DNA of 64,000 nucleotides from Aporrectodea caliginosa (lineage: Eukaryota > Annelida > Clitellata > Crassiclitellata > Lumbricidae): contig JACEVL010000154.1 in NCBI GenBank assembly GCA_020284085.1, forward strand, positions 1,366,143 through 1,430,142. The letters are read 5' to 3'. The stretch's first letter is position 1; each line of letters starts with the position of its first letter. The notes below the pieces were generated by a model that was not told the origin of the DNA, did no database searches, and saw only the letters and a program-made list of their open reading frames with translations. A program made the translations under genes and the position numbers. Positions 12,501-22,834 of this stretch are shown here, piece by piece.

Positions 12501-12719
12501 GAGCTGTAAAGTGTAACCTCTCTTGGAGAAGCGACCCATCCTAACCTCCCCTGATAGGAACGGTCACCCTGTGTAGAAGAGAGAACAGCCATTTACATTG
12601 AAGTAGACAAAGTGACTCGGGCGGCTCCAGACGGATAGTGGCTGGAGACGACGCCGTCCCGTGAGCACAGAGAGAGGTAGCGTGCGGGGGCGGCGGTCGC
12701 CACACAGCTACAAAACAAT
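9590..12719. other. Long gene-free stretch
   Basis: No convincing coding region. Near 9635-9655 the plus strand TTGTAATTGGACATTTATAT followed by AGCGCC is a LINE 3'-tail signature in minus orientation, but no protein is readable above it. 10320-10390 is rich in CATACA steps. 12165-12290 holds two or three weak repeats of about 50 bases around GTCTAGGC. Otherwise AT-rich and unremarkable. Confidence 0.5.
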
Positions 12720-12887
12720 TACACAATCAACCGAATTTACGGGGTTTTGCGCCACGCCAGAGTCCTATGGAGCTGCTTACTCACAAACAACTTTAAGTCA
12801 CAACTACAAAAAACAAAACAGAGCCGTAATACAACCGTAACACGCATCACGATCGATCTCATCTCGCCTCAGGCAGAAATGCGCCGG

Positions 12888-13216
12888 TGTCCCGAGATAT
12901 TCTAACCCTCCCCCTAAAGCATATCCCCTAGATGGAATAAACCGGTGTAGAGTATCCGGGGGGATAAACCATTCTATACCCCCATCGTCATACGCATCAC
13001 GATAGATAAGCCAGTCAAAATAACCAAAAACGAAGTAAATTCATTTCAGGTCGACGTACAAACTAAAGATACGCAACTTAAAATATTTTATGTGTACAAT
13101 AAATCCAAACAGTACGACTGAATACACTTAGAAACCACCAAAAATTCAAAATAAACCAAATACTCCATTTCGCTAAGGGGGATAATCGTGTATGGAGGAT
13201 ACTCTATTTCGTGACA
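12888..13216. mobile_element. MITE, 329 bp, with 4-bp CCGG target duplication
   Basis: Imperfect terminal inverted repeats begin TGTCCCGAGATA on the left and TGTCACGAAATA on the right (reverse complement); similarity runs about 40 bases to TATCCCC. CCGG flanks both ends (12884-12887 and 13217-13220). Copy B reads straight through with one CCGG (near 46120), giving a clean empty site. No coding capacity. Confidence 0.75.
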
Positions 13217-13992
13217 CCGGCACCTAAAGAAACACAGCAAACCCACGAAGATTATTATTATTACTTTATGACAAATTTCGTCGACTCATATCTGGGAGAG
13301 TAATTGAATAAAATTATTTTTTGTGGCGGGGTTTACCGTTTATGTACTTGTCTTATGTGGCCCAACAATTAAGTGGACCAAATTTCATGTAAATGTGAGG
13401 CGGTCATGTCAATCATGTTGGTTGAATTGACGTGTAATCACCCTTTCTTAATCAACTGCAGCCTGGTATCTGAAAAATGTCACGTGACGTATATCCATAA
13501 GCACTGATCGCGTGTATCCTGTCAAAAACTATTGCCATATGACCAAAACAAAGTAGCCTACACACAAAGTTTGGTGCTTTTGTCCAACATGTCCCCAACT
13601 CCCCATCCGATTAAATGTTCGGTTTAACAGACTGCACTAATGCACACAGTAGGTTGGTCCTTATTTTCCAACTATCAAAATTACACTGTCCCACCCTTCA
13701 AATAGGTTCTCCCTTTGTAGAAAGTAATTGGTATAAAATTTCTTCAATATTGGTCAATATTTAGGGTATGCTCAATCGACTTGCAATCTTTGCTAATTTT
13801 GTGAAGTGGCATAAATAAAAAGACTTCCGATATGTTGTGATCAATCATCCAAGTTTACGTGAAGTTCTTTTTCACAGTAATATAATGGACAAGAGCATTC
13901 AGGTAGTTCACAGTACAAGTCCATTCCATTATTCCCGGCAGTTTGGTACAAAGCAGAAATGAGACCCTGGAGGACAGTGGCATTGTTGCTAT

Positions 13993-14103
13993 CTAGGTAC
14001 AGCTTGATGACCAGAAGAGCAAATTGAGCTGCTCCTCGTCTTTTGTCAGAAAAGCATTGTATTCTTACATCAGTGCAACCCCTCGTTCTGCAGTATTGTC
14101 GAC
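13993..14103 (-). pseudogene. Transposase C-terminus of element A (split off by the foldback)
   Basis: On the minus strand this encodes TAERGVALM-stop-EYNAF, then LTKDEEQLNLLFWSSSCT-stop. The better-preserved version in element B has no stop at that point. It is the C-terminal end of the transposase whose middle lies at 20603-21159; the foldback element separates the parts by over 5 kb. One nonsense codon (TAA after ALM) shows decay. Confidence 0.65.
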
Positions 14104-14121
14104 AACACGAAAGTAGTGGAA

Positions 14122-14290
14122 AGACTATATCTTTTGGAGCCAATTCCGAACGACTATATCTTTTGGAGCCAATTCCGAACGACTATATCTTTTGGAGCCA
14201 ATTCCGAACGACTATATCTTTTGGAGCCAATTCCGAACGACTATATCTTTTGGAGCCAATTCCGAACGACTATATCTTTTGGAGCCAATT
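14122..14290 (+). repeat. 29-bp end-array of the foldback, left arm, six copies
   Basis: Unit TTTTGGAGCCAATTCCGAAC plus GACTATATC, starting at 14132, 14161, 14190, 14219, 14248 and 14277. Because 29 is not a multiple of 3 and the unit has no stop in any forward frame, it creates ORF-like readings in several frames that are not genes. Confidence 0.9.
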
Positions 14291-15099
14291 TTTGCGGCTA
14301 TGGGTCAAAGTTCACATGACTCATGAAACAGACACCCACTAAAGCTGTGCGAGGGTCATTTCAAGGTCACTCTTCATAGGGTATCATCTGTGCGTGCCCC
14401 CTCCCTTGCAAAGTACCCAAGCACATTGAATATTCATTAACCACAAAGTGGGCAGCATTTTACAATACAGCCGCCCATTCTATTTGGCCTAACATCCTTT
14501 CTCACTTACACAGGCAGCTCTTCTTAGCCTTTAAGCGCGTATGCCAATACATTGGGCGTTTGTACTCGCAACCAATGACAGTACAAGCCACTGAATTATA
14601 AAATAAGGGGCTCATTAGGGTTAAGTAGGGTTTGACGTCACACACGGTGGCAAGCTCTCATAGCTACATCGAATTATAGAAAAAGGCACTGAGTTAGGGT
14701 TCGCTTTCTTAAACATCACTCATTATTCATTATGTTTCGGCCTATGCCCTTTTACACTTAGCCAACCGGCCATTCTAATAAGCCTTAGCCTTTAAGCATG
14801 GAGGCCAATGCAGATAGCCTTTGCGCTTACACACTATTACAGCACACACAGGACCATTTTTCGCAATGAATATTTAGTAGTTTCTCATTGTTTTTGGAGG
14901 CTTACCACACATTACTCATATCCAACAAGCCTATGTATTTACATTGAATTATACAAAAAGAGCCTGAAATAGAGCACGCATGTCTCTTTTTTTGCTTCTC
15001 TTCAACTATTTATTATGCTCACTAAGCACTTTTTGGGTAACATGCTTTTAGTGTTAGACCTCAAACTATACTATCTAGAATTAACGAGAGACTTAAATT

Positions 15100-16200
15100 T
15101 AAAGGTAGCAACTTTAAAATCTCAGAACTTCTCTTTTGCAACTTTAAAATCTCAGAACATCTCATTTGCAACTTTAAAATTTTCAGAAGTTGTGGTTTTA
15201 CATCCTTTATAATTTGAGAACTTCTTGTTTGCATCTTCAAAATTTCAGAACATCTGATTTGCATCTTTTAGGTTTCAGACCGGGTGGTTTTCCAAAAAGT
15301 TTAACTTTCAGAACGTCAGGTTTGCATCTTTAAAATTTGAGAACATCTGATTTGCATCTTTTAGGTTTCAGACCTGGTGGTTTTCCAAAAAGTTTAATTT
15401 TCAGAACGTCAGGTTTGCATCTTTTAGATTTCAGACGTTGTGGTTTCCATCTTTAAAATTTCAGACCTGGTGGTTTTCAAAATTTTAATTTCTGAACTCT
15501 CGTTTGCAACTTTAAAATTTCAGACCTGGTGGTTTTCAAAATTTTAATTTCCGAACTTCTCGTTTACAACTTTAAAATTTCTGAACTTGTGGTTTTCAAA
15601 ATTTTAATTTCAGAACTTCTCGTTTACAACTTTAAAATTTCAGAACTTGTGGTTTTCAAAATTTTAATTTTTGAACTTTCGTTCGCAACTTTAAAATTTC
15701 AGACCTGGTGGTTTTCAAAATTTTAATTTCTGAACTTCTCGTTTGCAACTTTAAAATTTCAGACCTGGTGGTTTTCAAAATTTTAATTTCTGAACTTCTC
15801 GTTTACAACTTTTAAAATTTCCGAACTTGTGGTTTTCAAAATTTTAATTTCAGAGCTTCTCGTCTGGAACTTTAAAATATCAGAACTTGTGGTTTTCAAT
15901 CCTTTAGATTTCAGGTGGTGAGGTTTGCAACTTTAAAATTTCCGAACTTGTGGTTTTCAAAATTTTAATTTCAGAACTTCTCGTTTCAACTTTTATATTT
16001 CAGACGTTGTGGTTTCCATCTTTAAAATTTCAGACATTCTGGTTTGCATCTTTCAGGTTTCAGACCTGATGGTTTTCCAAAATTTTAATTTTCAGAACTT
16101 CAAGTTTTCAATCCTTTAGATTTCAGACGGTGTGGTTTCCAACTTTAAAATTTCCGAAACGTCTGGTTCGCATCTTTTCTGCTTCAGACTTTTAGGTTTC
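15100..16200 (+). repeat. About 60-bp subrepeats in foldback left arm
   Basis: Alternating short units of the form CTTTAAAATTTCAGACCTGG, GGTTTTCAAAATTTTAATTT and CTGAACTTCTCGTTTGCAA, repeated some 15-18 times with substitutions. The matching reverse-complement block is at about 17370-18270. The right block is shorter, so unit number has changed since the arms last matched. Confidence 0.85.
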
Positions 16201-16703
16201 TCAGTTTTGGTAGGATGGTGTCTTCTGTGAAATTATGCTGACGGTGAGTTAAAATTAGTTCTTTTAAGGGACACAACGTTGCAAAGACACATGACTGTGT
16301 GAAACTTACAAATTTTAGACCCTGAAACGGAGGCTAACGTGGTAAACTTAGGACTGTAGCTTGTATGGGTCTATTTCAGAAGGATCACTAATCGAATTTA
16401 CATGTTTTTCGCTAAAAAATAACAGAATGAATGAAAGCCTGTACATGCCTTCTATTAGATTCGACTGCTAAGAGACGAGGAATTGGCTATGAGATTGGTT
16501 ATGTTGCATCTATTAGGTTGAGCAATGGCATTTTTTATTACTAAACCACCAACTTTCAGTGTTTCAAATGAAGGTTTTAATCTATTTGCCGGTCGTTCTC
16601 TGCTTGTGCACTGAAGAGCCACAGCTTCGCTGTGACTCTGTTACGGCGGCGGCGGCGGTGGCGGCCTCCCCTCAGCTTACCAGTATTCATGGGCTGACGT
16701 GTA

Positions 16704-16849
16704 GACGTAGACGAGTAGATTGTATGCGCTGGCTATATATTTATATATAGCCTCTTTAACAAATTCAACTAGCAAGCTCGTCTCTTACAACTGCAATAGC
16801 GTTGTATCGAACAGATGAATAAATTTTTGCCAAAGTGATGCTATAGCGA
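16704..16849. other. Loop of the foldback palindrome
   Basis: Arms match up to TGGGCTGACGTGT on the left and the complementary ACACGTCAGCCCA on the right. The roughly 145 bases between are not self-complementary apart from a small TATATATTTATATATA stretch. The two ORFs flanking it encode the same residues because they are arm copies, not genes. Confidence 0.8.
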
Positions 16850-17369
16850 CACGTCAGCCCATGAATACTGGTAAGCTGAGGGGAGGCCGCCACCGCCGCC
16901 GCCGCCGTAACAGAGTCACAGCGAAGCTGTGGCTCTTCAGTGCACAAGCAGAGAACGACCGGCAAATAGATTAAAACCTTCATTTGAAACACTGAAAGTT
17001 GGTGGTTTAGTAATAAAAAATGCCATTGCTCAACCTAATAGATGCAACATAACCAATCTCATAGCCAATTCCTCGTCTCTTAGCAGTCGAATCTAATAGA
17101 AGGCATGTACAGGCTTTCATTCATTCTGTTATTTTTTAGCGAAAAACATGTAAATTCGATTAGTGATCCTTCTGAAATAGACCCATACAAGCTACAGTCC
17201 TAAGTTTACCACGTTAGCCTCCGTTTCAGGGTCTAAAATTTGTAAGTTTCACACAGTCATGTGTCTTTGCAACGTTGTGTCCCTTAAAAGAACTAATTTT
17301 AACTCACCATCAGCATAATTTCACAGAAGACACCATCCTACCAAAACTGAGAAACCTAAAAGTCTGAAG

Positions 17370-18270
17370 CAGAAAAGATGCGCACCAGACGTTTCGGAAA
17401 TTTTAAAGTTGGAAACCACACCGTCTAAAATCTAAAGGATTGAAAACTTGAAGTTCTGAAAACTAAAATTTTGGAAAACCATCAGGTCTGAAACCTGAAA
17501 GATGCAAACCAGAATGTCTGAAATTTTAAAGATGGAAACCACAACGTCTGAAATATAAAAGTTGAAACGAGAAGTTCTGAAATTAAAATTTTGAAAACCA
17601 CAAGTTCGGAAATTTTAAAGTTGCAAACCTCACCACCTGAAATCTAAAGGATTGAAAACCACAAGTTCTGATATTTTAAAGTTCCAGACGAGAAGCTCTG
17701 AAATTAAAATTTTGAAAACCACAAGTTCGGAAATTTTAAAAGTTGTAAACGAGAAGTTCAGAAATTAAAATTTTGAAAACCACCAGGTCTGAAATTTTAA
17801 AGTTGCAAACGAGAAGTTCAGAAATTAAAATTTTGAAAACCACCAGGTCTGAAATTTTAAAGATGGAAACCACAACGTCTGAAATCTAAAAGATGCAAAC
17901 CTGACGTTCTGAAAATTAAACTTTTTGGAAAACCACCAGGTCTGAAACCTAAAAGATGCAAATCAGATGTTTTCAAATTTTAAAGATGCAAACCTGACGT
18001 TCTGAAAGTTAAACTTTTTGGAAAACCACCCGGTCTGAAACCTAAAAGATGCAAATCAGATGTTCTCAAATTTTAAAGATGCAAACAAGAAGTTCTGAAA
18101 TTTTGAAGATGCAAACAAGAAGTTCTCAAATTATAAAGAATGTAAAACCACAACTTCTGAAAATTTTAAAGTTGCAAATGAGATGTTCTGAGATTTTAAA
18201 GTTGCAAAAGAGAAGTTCTGATATTTTAAAGTTGCTACCTTTAAATTTAAGTCTCTCGTTAATTCTAGAT
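17370..18270 (-). repeat. Subrepeats in foldback right arm
   Basis: Reverse-complement counterpart of the 15100-16200 array: GTTTGCAACTTTAAAATTT-type units on the minus strand. It is about 200 bases shorter than the left array. Confidence 0.85.
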
Positions 18271-19049
18271 AGTATAGTTTGAGGTCTAACACTAAAAGCA
18301 TGTTACCCAAAAAGTGCTTAGTGAGCATAATAAATAGTTGAAGAGAAGCAAAAAAAGAGACATGCGTGCTCTATTTCAGGCTCTTTTTGTATAATTCAAT
18401 GTAAATACATAGGCTTGTTGGATATGAGTAATGTGTGGTAAGCCTCCAAAAACAATGAGAAACTACTAAATATTCATTGCGAAAAATGGTCCTGTGTGTG
18501 CTGTAATAGTGTGTAAGCGCAAAGGCTATCTGCATTGGCCTCCATGCTTAAAGGCTAAGGCTTATTAGAATGGCCGGTTGGCTAAGTGTAAAAGGGCATA
18601 GGCCGAAATATAATGAATAATGAGTGATGTTTAAGAAAGCGAACCCTAACTCAGTGCCTTTTTCTATAATTCGATGTAGCTATGAGAGCTTGCCACCGTG
18701 TGTGACGTCAAACCCTACTTAACCCTAATGAGCCCCTTATTTTATAATTCAGTGGCTTGTACTGTCATTGGTTGCGAGTACAAACGCCCAATGTATTGGC
18801 ATACGCGCTTAAAGGCTAAGAAGAGCTGCCTGTGTAAGTGAGAAAGGATGTTAGGCCAAATAGAATGGGCGGCTGTATTGTTAAATGCTGCCCACTTTGT
18901 GGTTAATGAATATTCAATGAGCTTGGGTACTTTGCAAGGGAGGGGGCACGCACAGATGATGCCCTATGAAGAGTGACTTTGAAATGACCCTCGCACAGCT
19001 TTAGTGGGTGTCTGTTTCATGAGTCACGTGAACTTTGACCCATAGCCGC

Positions 19050-19195
19050 AAAAATTGGCTCCAAAAGATATAGTCGTTCGGAATTGGCTCCAAAAGATAT
19101 AGTCGTTCGGAATTGGCTCCAAAAGATATAGTCGTTCGGAATTGGCTCCAAAAGATATAGTCGTTCGGAATTGGCTCCAAAAGATATAGTCTTTC
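19050..19195 (-). repeat. 29-bp end-array of the foldback, right arm, five copies
   Basis: Unit (plus strand) GGCTCCAAAAGATATAGTCG plus TTCGGAATT, with GGCTCCAAAA at 19058, 19087, 19116, 19145 and 19174. One unit fewer than the left end. Confidence 0.9.
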
Positions 19196-19210
19196 CACTA
19201 CTTTCGTGTT

Positions 19211-21159
19211 CTCGAACAACATCTTCTACTTGAAGATAGTAAGGATTTGTTAACCAGACCTCCGGGTTGACTTCCAGGAAGGAATCTGGCAGGTCAAGGT
19301 TCTACGTGGCCATGCAATCATTTAGTCTTAATTCTGGAATCTTGCAAGGACTGATCCAGAGAAATAGGCTTCGGAGGAACCGCCTTTCCTTCCTGACTGA
19401 GTTCTTCCACAATTGCTATTTTCTCTACTATATCGACACTTTGGTCAAAGAAGACGGTGTCCGTTGAATTGAGCGCGCACATTTCGCCGACCTTCATCTG
19501 AGCGACCTCAATTCGCCGCCGCGAAACAGAACGCCGACACAATTCGGCGCCATCAAACACAGCGACTACACAATTCGCCGCCATTCATTTCGCCGCCATT
19601 CATTTAAGCGACTCTTATGAAAACAATGTCAAAGTTTATTTTAATGATGAAATGATAAAACGTTCATTTTAGACCTATGTCGTAGTAAAAAATACTTCAA
19701 TGTGTCCTCATTTCGGTTCATGCACAGGTTTTATAGACGCCAAACCCCGCCTTATTAAGAACAATGTTGCTTTGATTTTGCTTTGAAGTTGTAGTCAAAT
19801 AATAATGAAATGGGCGTCGGCAGCAATCAACCAACTTCGGCTCCGTGACGACGATGCCGAAACAATTTTGCTTTGATTTTGCTTTGAAGTTCTAGTGTTG
19901 TTTACGCCCGGTATTTAGTACTGAAGCAGCGCTGAAATGAATGGCGGCGAATTGTGTAGTCGCTGTGTTTGATGGCGCCGAATTGTGTCGGCACTCTGTT
20001 TCGCGGCGGCGAATTGAGGTCGCTGAGATGAAGGTCCGCGAAATGTGCGCGCTCAATTCAACGTAAACCAAAGAAGACTAATGACTTGTCAGCTCTTCAC
20101 TCAGATACCAAAGCTACCCAAACAACTTCTTCAGAACACCTTGGACGCTGGCGAGTCGAATGTCGTGAGCAGTTTCAATAGTTTAAAGTCACTGGTAGGA
20201 GCTGCAGTTGGCAGTCGAGAGAGTCACCAGGGCTAATATACACCTCGAAACCAGAGACGCAGAAATGTTCAAGATCTTATGCTCCTGGTTTCGTCAGTTT
20301 GAAGGCCGAACCTCTGAACGGAATATTTTAAGCTCATAATTATATTAATCTAGTTATGAATCGGGCACGGGGATGGCACCCGGTGCCATGAAGGAAAATC
20401 TGTGAGGTGGAACTCCTCCTAAAATCGTGACAGCAGGCTTGCGGAGTTCACGATCTGTAGTCATCACGCTTATGTATTAGTTCAAGCTGATTGATCGCAA
20501 AGTCCACGACCTCAGCTGAAATACCACAGAGTGCAGCTGCAATTACCGGAACTTCCACACCAGGATTGTAATCTGCGACAGTACTACTGGGCCAGAATGC
20601 GTTTAACCTCTTGAACAGGAGGATCTCAGGGCCACTGAATGGTACAATTGTGGTGCTGATCTCATTGTGGTGCTGAAGACTTCCTCCAACAGAATTTCAT
20701 GGATATGAAGCCTGCACGCTAAGTAGAGCATTTTTCTCTCCAGCAGCTTTTCTACCAAAATGCAAGTTCCTTTCTTTCGTCCTGTGTTGCTGGAAGTTGT
20801 CTCAAAGCTGAGTCCTTTGATGCAATCCTTAATGCCCCAGACAGACAGAACCTCAATCATTGCATATGCCATTGCCTGACCAGTTCTTATAGACAGTTTT
20901 GAGACAGAGAGGAGTTGTTCGATGCCAGATCCTGAAACAATGACTGGTAATCGGTGTATACTTTCTCGTCTCCTGTCTGATATTCCATGAGCCTCCCAAC
21001 CCAATGAAGCTCCGTTGGCTTCTGAAGGTTAAACTCAGCCTTCAACTCAGCTGCAACTGTAGCCCCATAAACCTGACGGTAGCGCCGAATGGATGACCGA
21101 TAAAAATGGTGTAGACTACTCTTTAATGTTTTGCCAGGCAGTGTCGATGTACAATGCAT
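19211..21159 (-). pseudogene. Decayed transposase of element A (C/DxxH RNase H-like family)
   Basis: Pieces on the minus strand: 20887-21159 (MHCTSTLPGKTLKSSLHHFY to LHWVGRL), then a different frame, 20603-21004, with VERLP-like HRLPVIVSGSGIEQLL, LSFETTSSNTGRKKG and LYLACRLHIHEILLEEVF; a further piece lies at 19318-19460, and 19211-19310 holds the segment before the foldback. The D/E-TTxSNTG motif followed by CRLH (CxxH) resembles the second acidic residue plus C/DxxH motif of hAT, MuDR, P and Kolobok-like transposases; here the position after GLSF is E, where I would expect D, so the copy may be catalytically dead. Frameshifts, a MITE and the foldback all break it. Family membership is by motif; the superfamily is not one I can name. 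Confidence 0.6.
19462..20063. mobile_element. MITE, about 600 bp, with 130-bp terminal inverted repeats
   Basis: CGTTGAATTGAGCGCGCACA at the left is matched by its complement at the right end; identity over about 130 bases is about 97 percent. The arms are rich in AATTCGCCGCC words. The middle (19592-19935) has no ORF. No adjacent target duplication is obvious, but an 11-base word (t/c-CAAAGAAGAC) lies a few bases outside each end (19445 and 20068). It interrupts the element A transposase. Confidence 0.75.
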
Positions 21160-21475
21160 TTCGAATGGAGTAGGCCTACCGTAGTTAATAACTAATTATT
21201 CCCTATCATTACAGTTCTAATTATCACCAAAGAAAAGACAAAGATATGAAGAATTGAATATAATGCACTTTACCTCTGAATATGTGGTACACACTTTAGC
21301 CCTGGACCCTTGGTGCTTATTGACATAAAATCCCTTTTAACCATTCGCAATCTATCATAGTTATATAATTATTTGCATAGAACCAAAAGAAAAGTGGATT
21401 GAGCATACCCTAAATTTCCACCAATCACAGCCAATTTGGCAGCAATACGTTTCTACTGGGAAAGTATAAGATAAC

Positions 21476-21745
21476 TGTAATTGTAATCGAACATTTATAT
21501 AGCGCCGCTCAAAAATCAGCAGCGCTCTCGACCTGCATCAGTGCCTGCATCAGGGCACAAGAAAGTCTTGAGACGTCTACGGAACTGAGAAGGAGCGATG
21601 GCTAGTAACTCAAAGCGAAGAGACTGGGGAAGAGAGTTCCAAGCTGATGGGCCAACACGGGCAAAGCTCCTAGAGTGGGCCGTAGGCCTGTAGCAGAGCG
21701 CATGCGAGGGACAACCATAAGATAAGAGGGTGGGATACAATAAAA
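21476..21745 (-). pseudogene. LINE 3' end (RT C-terminus), copy A
   Basis: Minus strand: TAHSRSFARVGPSAWNSLPQ, SLRFELLAIAPSQFRRRLKT, FLCPDAG, then a stop and a tail with GCGCTATATAAATGTTCGAT followed by TACAATTA. This is the C-terminus and 3' tail of an L2/CR1-like LINE. The counterpart at 42945-43215 shows it was present before the inverted duplication. Confidence 0.75.
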
Positions 21746-21863
21746 GATTTAAAAAATGTGTATGTTGTTAGGGACAACCCTAACACACAGGGCAATCAAT
21801 ACCGGTATCGATGGACCTGCGAGTGCCTCGTGAGCGTGCATCGTTATATTGGTGTTCAGTTTA

Positions 21864-22834
21864 GGGTAGAGTGGGGCAAAACGCCGCCTCCCGGCACTGT
21901 CCCCCATGTGCCATGTAATGAACTGTTTGAATGCTCTGGGGTTTCTTAGTTGTACCCTAGTGAGATAATCGTCAGTCATTTATCTTTTGCTGGTTTGCTT
22001 ATTTTTGTTTGTAAAATAATTTATGTTTTCGTGTTTCCTTGTATAAATTTGCCGCCAATTCTGTATCAGTAATGGTGCCAAAATGCCAGACATAGCCAAT
22101 AATACAAATATAGGTTTAAAGTATACCATATATCGAATTACTGTGCACAATAAATGGTGCTTTAACATGTCAATTTTTAATTACATGGGCAATCTCACAG
22201 GGTAGCACCAAGCGGGGCAAAACGCCCCCATATGGAAAATGTTGACATGGGGCAAAATGTTTTGCCCCTCACCTGAAGTAAAACGCATTTTTAAATTATT
22301 TTTTATGACATCCTTTTTAGAAAAAACTCTAGAGATCTTTACTTCTTATAGTTAGTGTTGTATCAATGTATTGATTGCAGATGATTATGTGCATCGATTT
22401 TTCATGTATTTAAAACGATGACCTTATGGTCTTTCTCAATGTCATTTACATGTAGGCCTATATAATTGGTCCATCCTTATTAAGCAATTGTTTTGTGTGT
22501 GTTAAAATGTATAGAAGGCAGTCATAAATACCCTAAAAGCTAAATTTAAGTTCTGTACATCTTTTAAGAGAACATTCAAGCTTTAAAGATCACAAAAGTT
22601 TTCGAAACATACAAGGGGGCGTTTTGCCCCAGGTGAGGGGCAAAAGCACCCTTTAAAGCATTTTATATTTAATTATTTCTTAAAGTCATCTTTTGGGGAA
22701 TTTTATCGAACATAATTATACTCTGCTGGGAACATTCAGCACTAGATCTTACTATAATTTCATGCGTAAAATGCTGCTACTCACGTTGTAATTGAGCAAA
22801 AACCGTTAAAGGGGGCATTTGCCCCACTCTACCC
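21864..22834. mobile_element. Non-autonomous DNA element, 971 bp, TA-GGGTAGAGTGGGGCAAA termini
   Basis: The ends are TA-GGGTAGAGTGGGGCAAA and its complement TTTGCCCCACTCTACCC-TA. Copy B (about 42845) and the third repeat copy (about 60568) read through with a single TA-containing word, confirming a TA target duplication. Internal GGGGCAAAA/TTTTGCCCC blocks near 22200-22275 and 22610-22660 form further inverted repeats. No ORF. The GGGT start and TA target resemble elements A-C, so shared transposition machinery is possible. Confidence 0.8.

Larger units (their letters stand above)
14104..19210. mobile_element. Foldback-type element: 5.1-kb near-perfect palindrome
   Basis: The left arm (14104-16703) and right arm (16850-19210) are reverse complements at very high identity, separated by a loop of about 145 bases. 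Outer ends AACACGAAAG and CTTTCGTGTT match. Each arm has the same order: an end array of a 29-bp repeat (6 copies left, 5 right), about 700 bases of unique sequence, about 1.1 kb of roughly 60-bp subrepeats, a unique segment and a GGC run beside the loop. This is the architecture of foldback (FB/Galileo-like) elements: long terminal inverted repeats with internal tandem arrays and no transposase. It inserted inside the transposase of element A; copy B has the uninterrupted site at about 44605. Confidence 0.85.
13764..21410 (-). mobile_element. DNA transposon with GGGT termini (element A), TA target duplication
   Basis: The ends read TA-GGGTATGCTCAATCGACTT at 13762 and AAGTGGATTGAGCATACCC-TA ending at 21412: about 20 bp of near-perfect inverted repeat flanked by TA. 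The element contains a decayed transposase on the minus strand. It is inflated to 7.6 kb by a foldback element (14104-19210) and a MITE (19462-20063); without them it would be about 1.9 kb. The matching element B at 43289-44951 has the same ends. Element C (48724-50274) has related ends and the same transposase family. Confidence 0.8.

Noticed and set aside
14043..14342. Repetitive ORFs (about 100 and 67 residues) with YLLEPIPNDYIFWSQF repeats
   Set aside because: They arise from a 29-bp repeat without stops, readable in several frames and again on the opposite strand of the other arm; no gene signal.
16559..16992. Two facing ORFs with identical starts (MFQMKVLIYLPVVLCLCTEE) and signal-peptide-like ends
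   Set aside because: They are the two arms of the foldback palindrome; hydrophobic start is chance, no conserved extension, and each runs differently into the loop.
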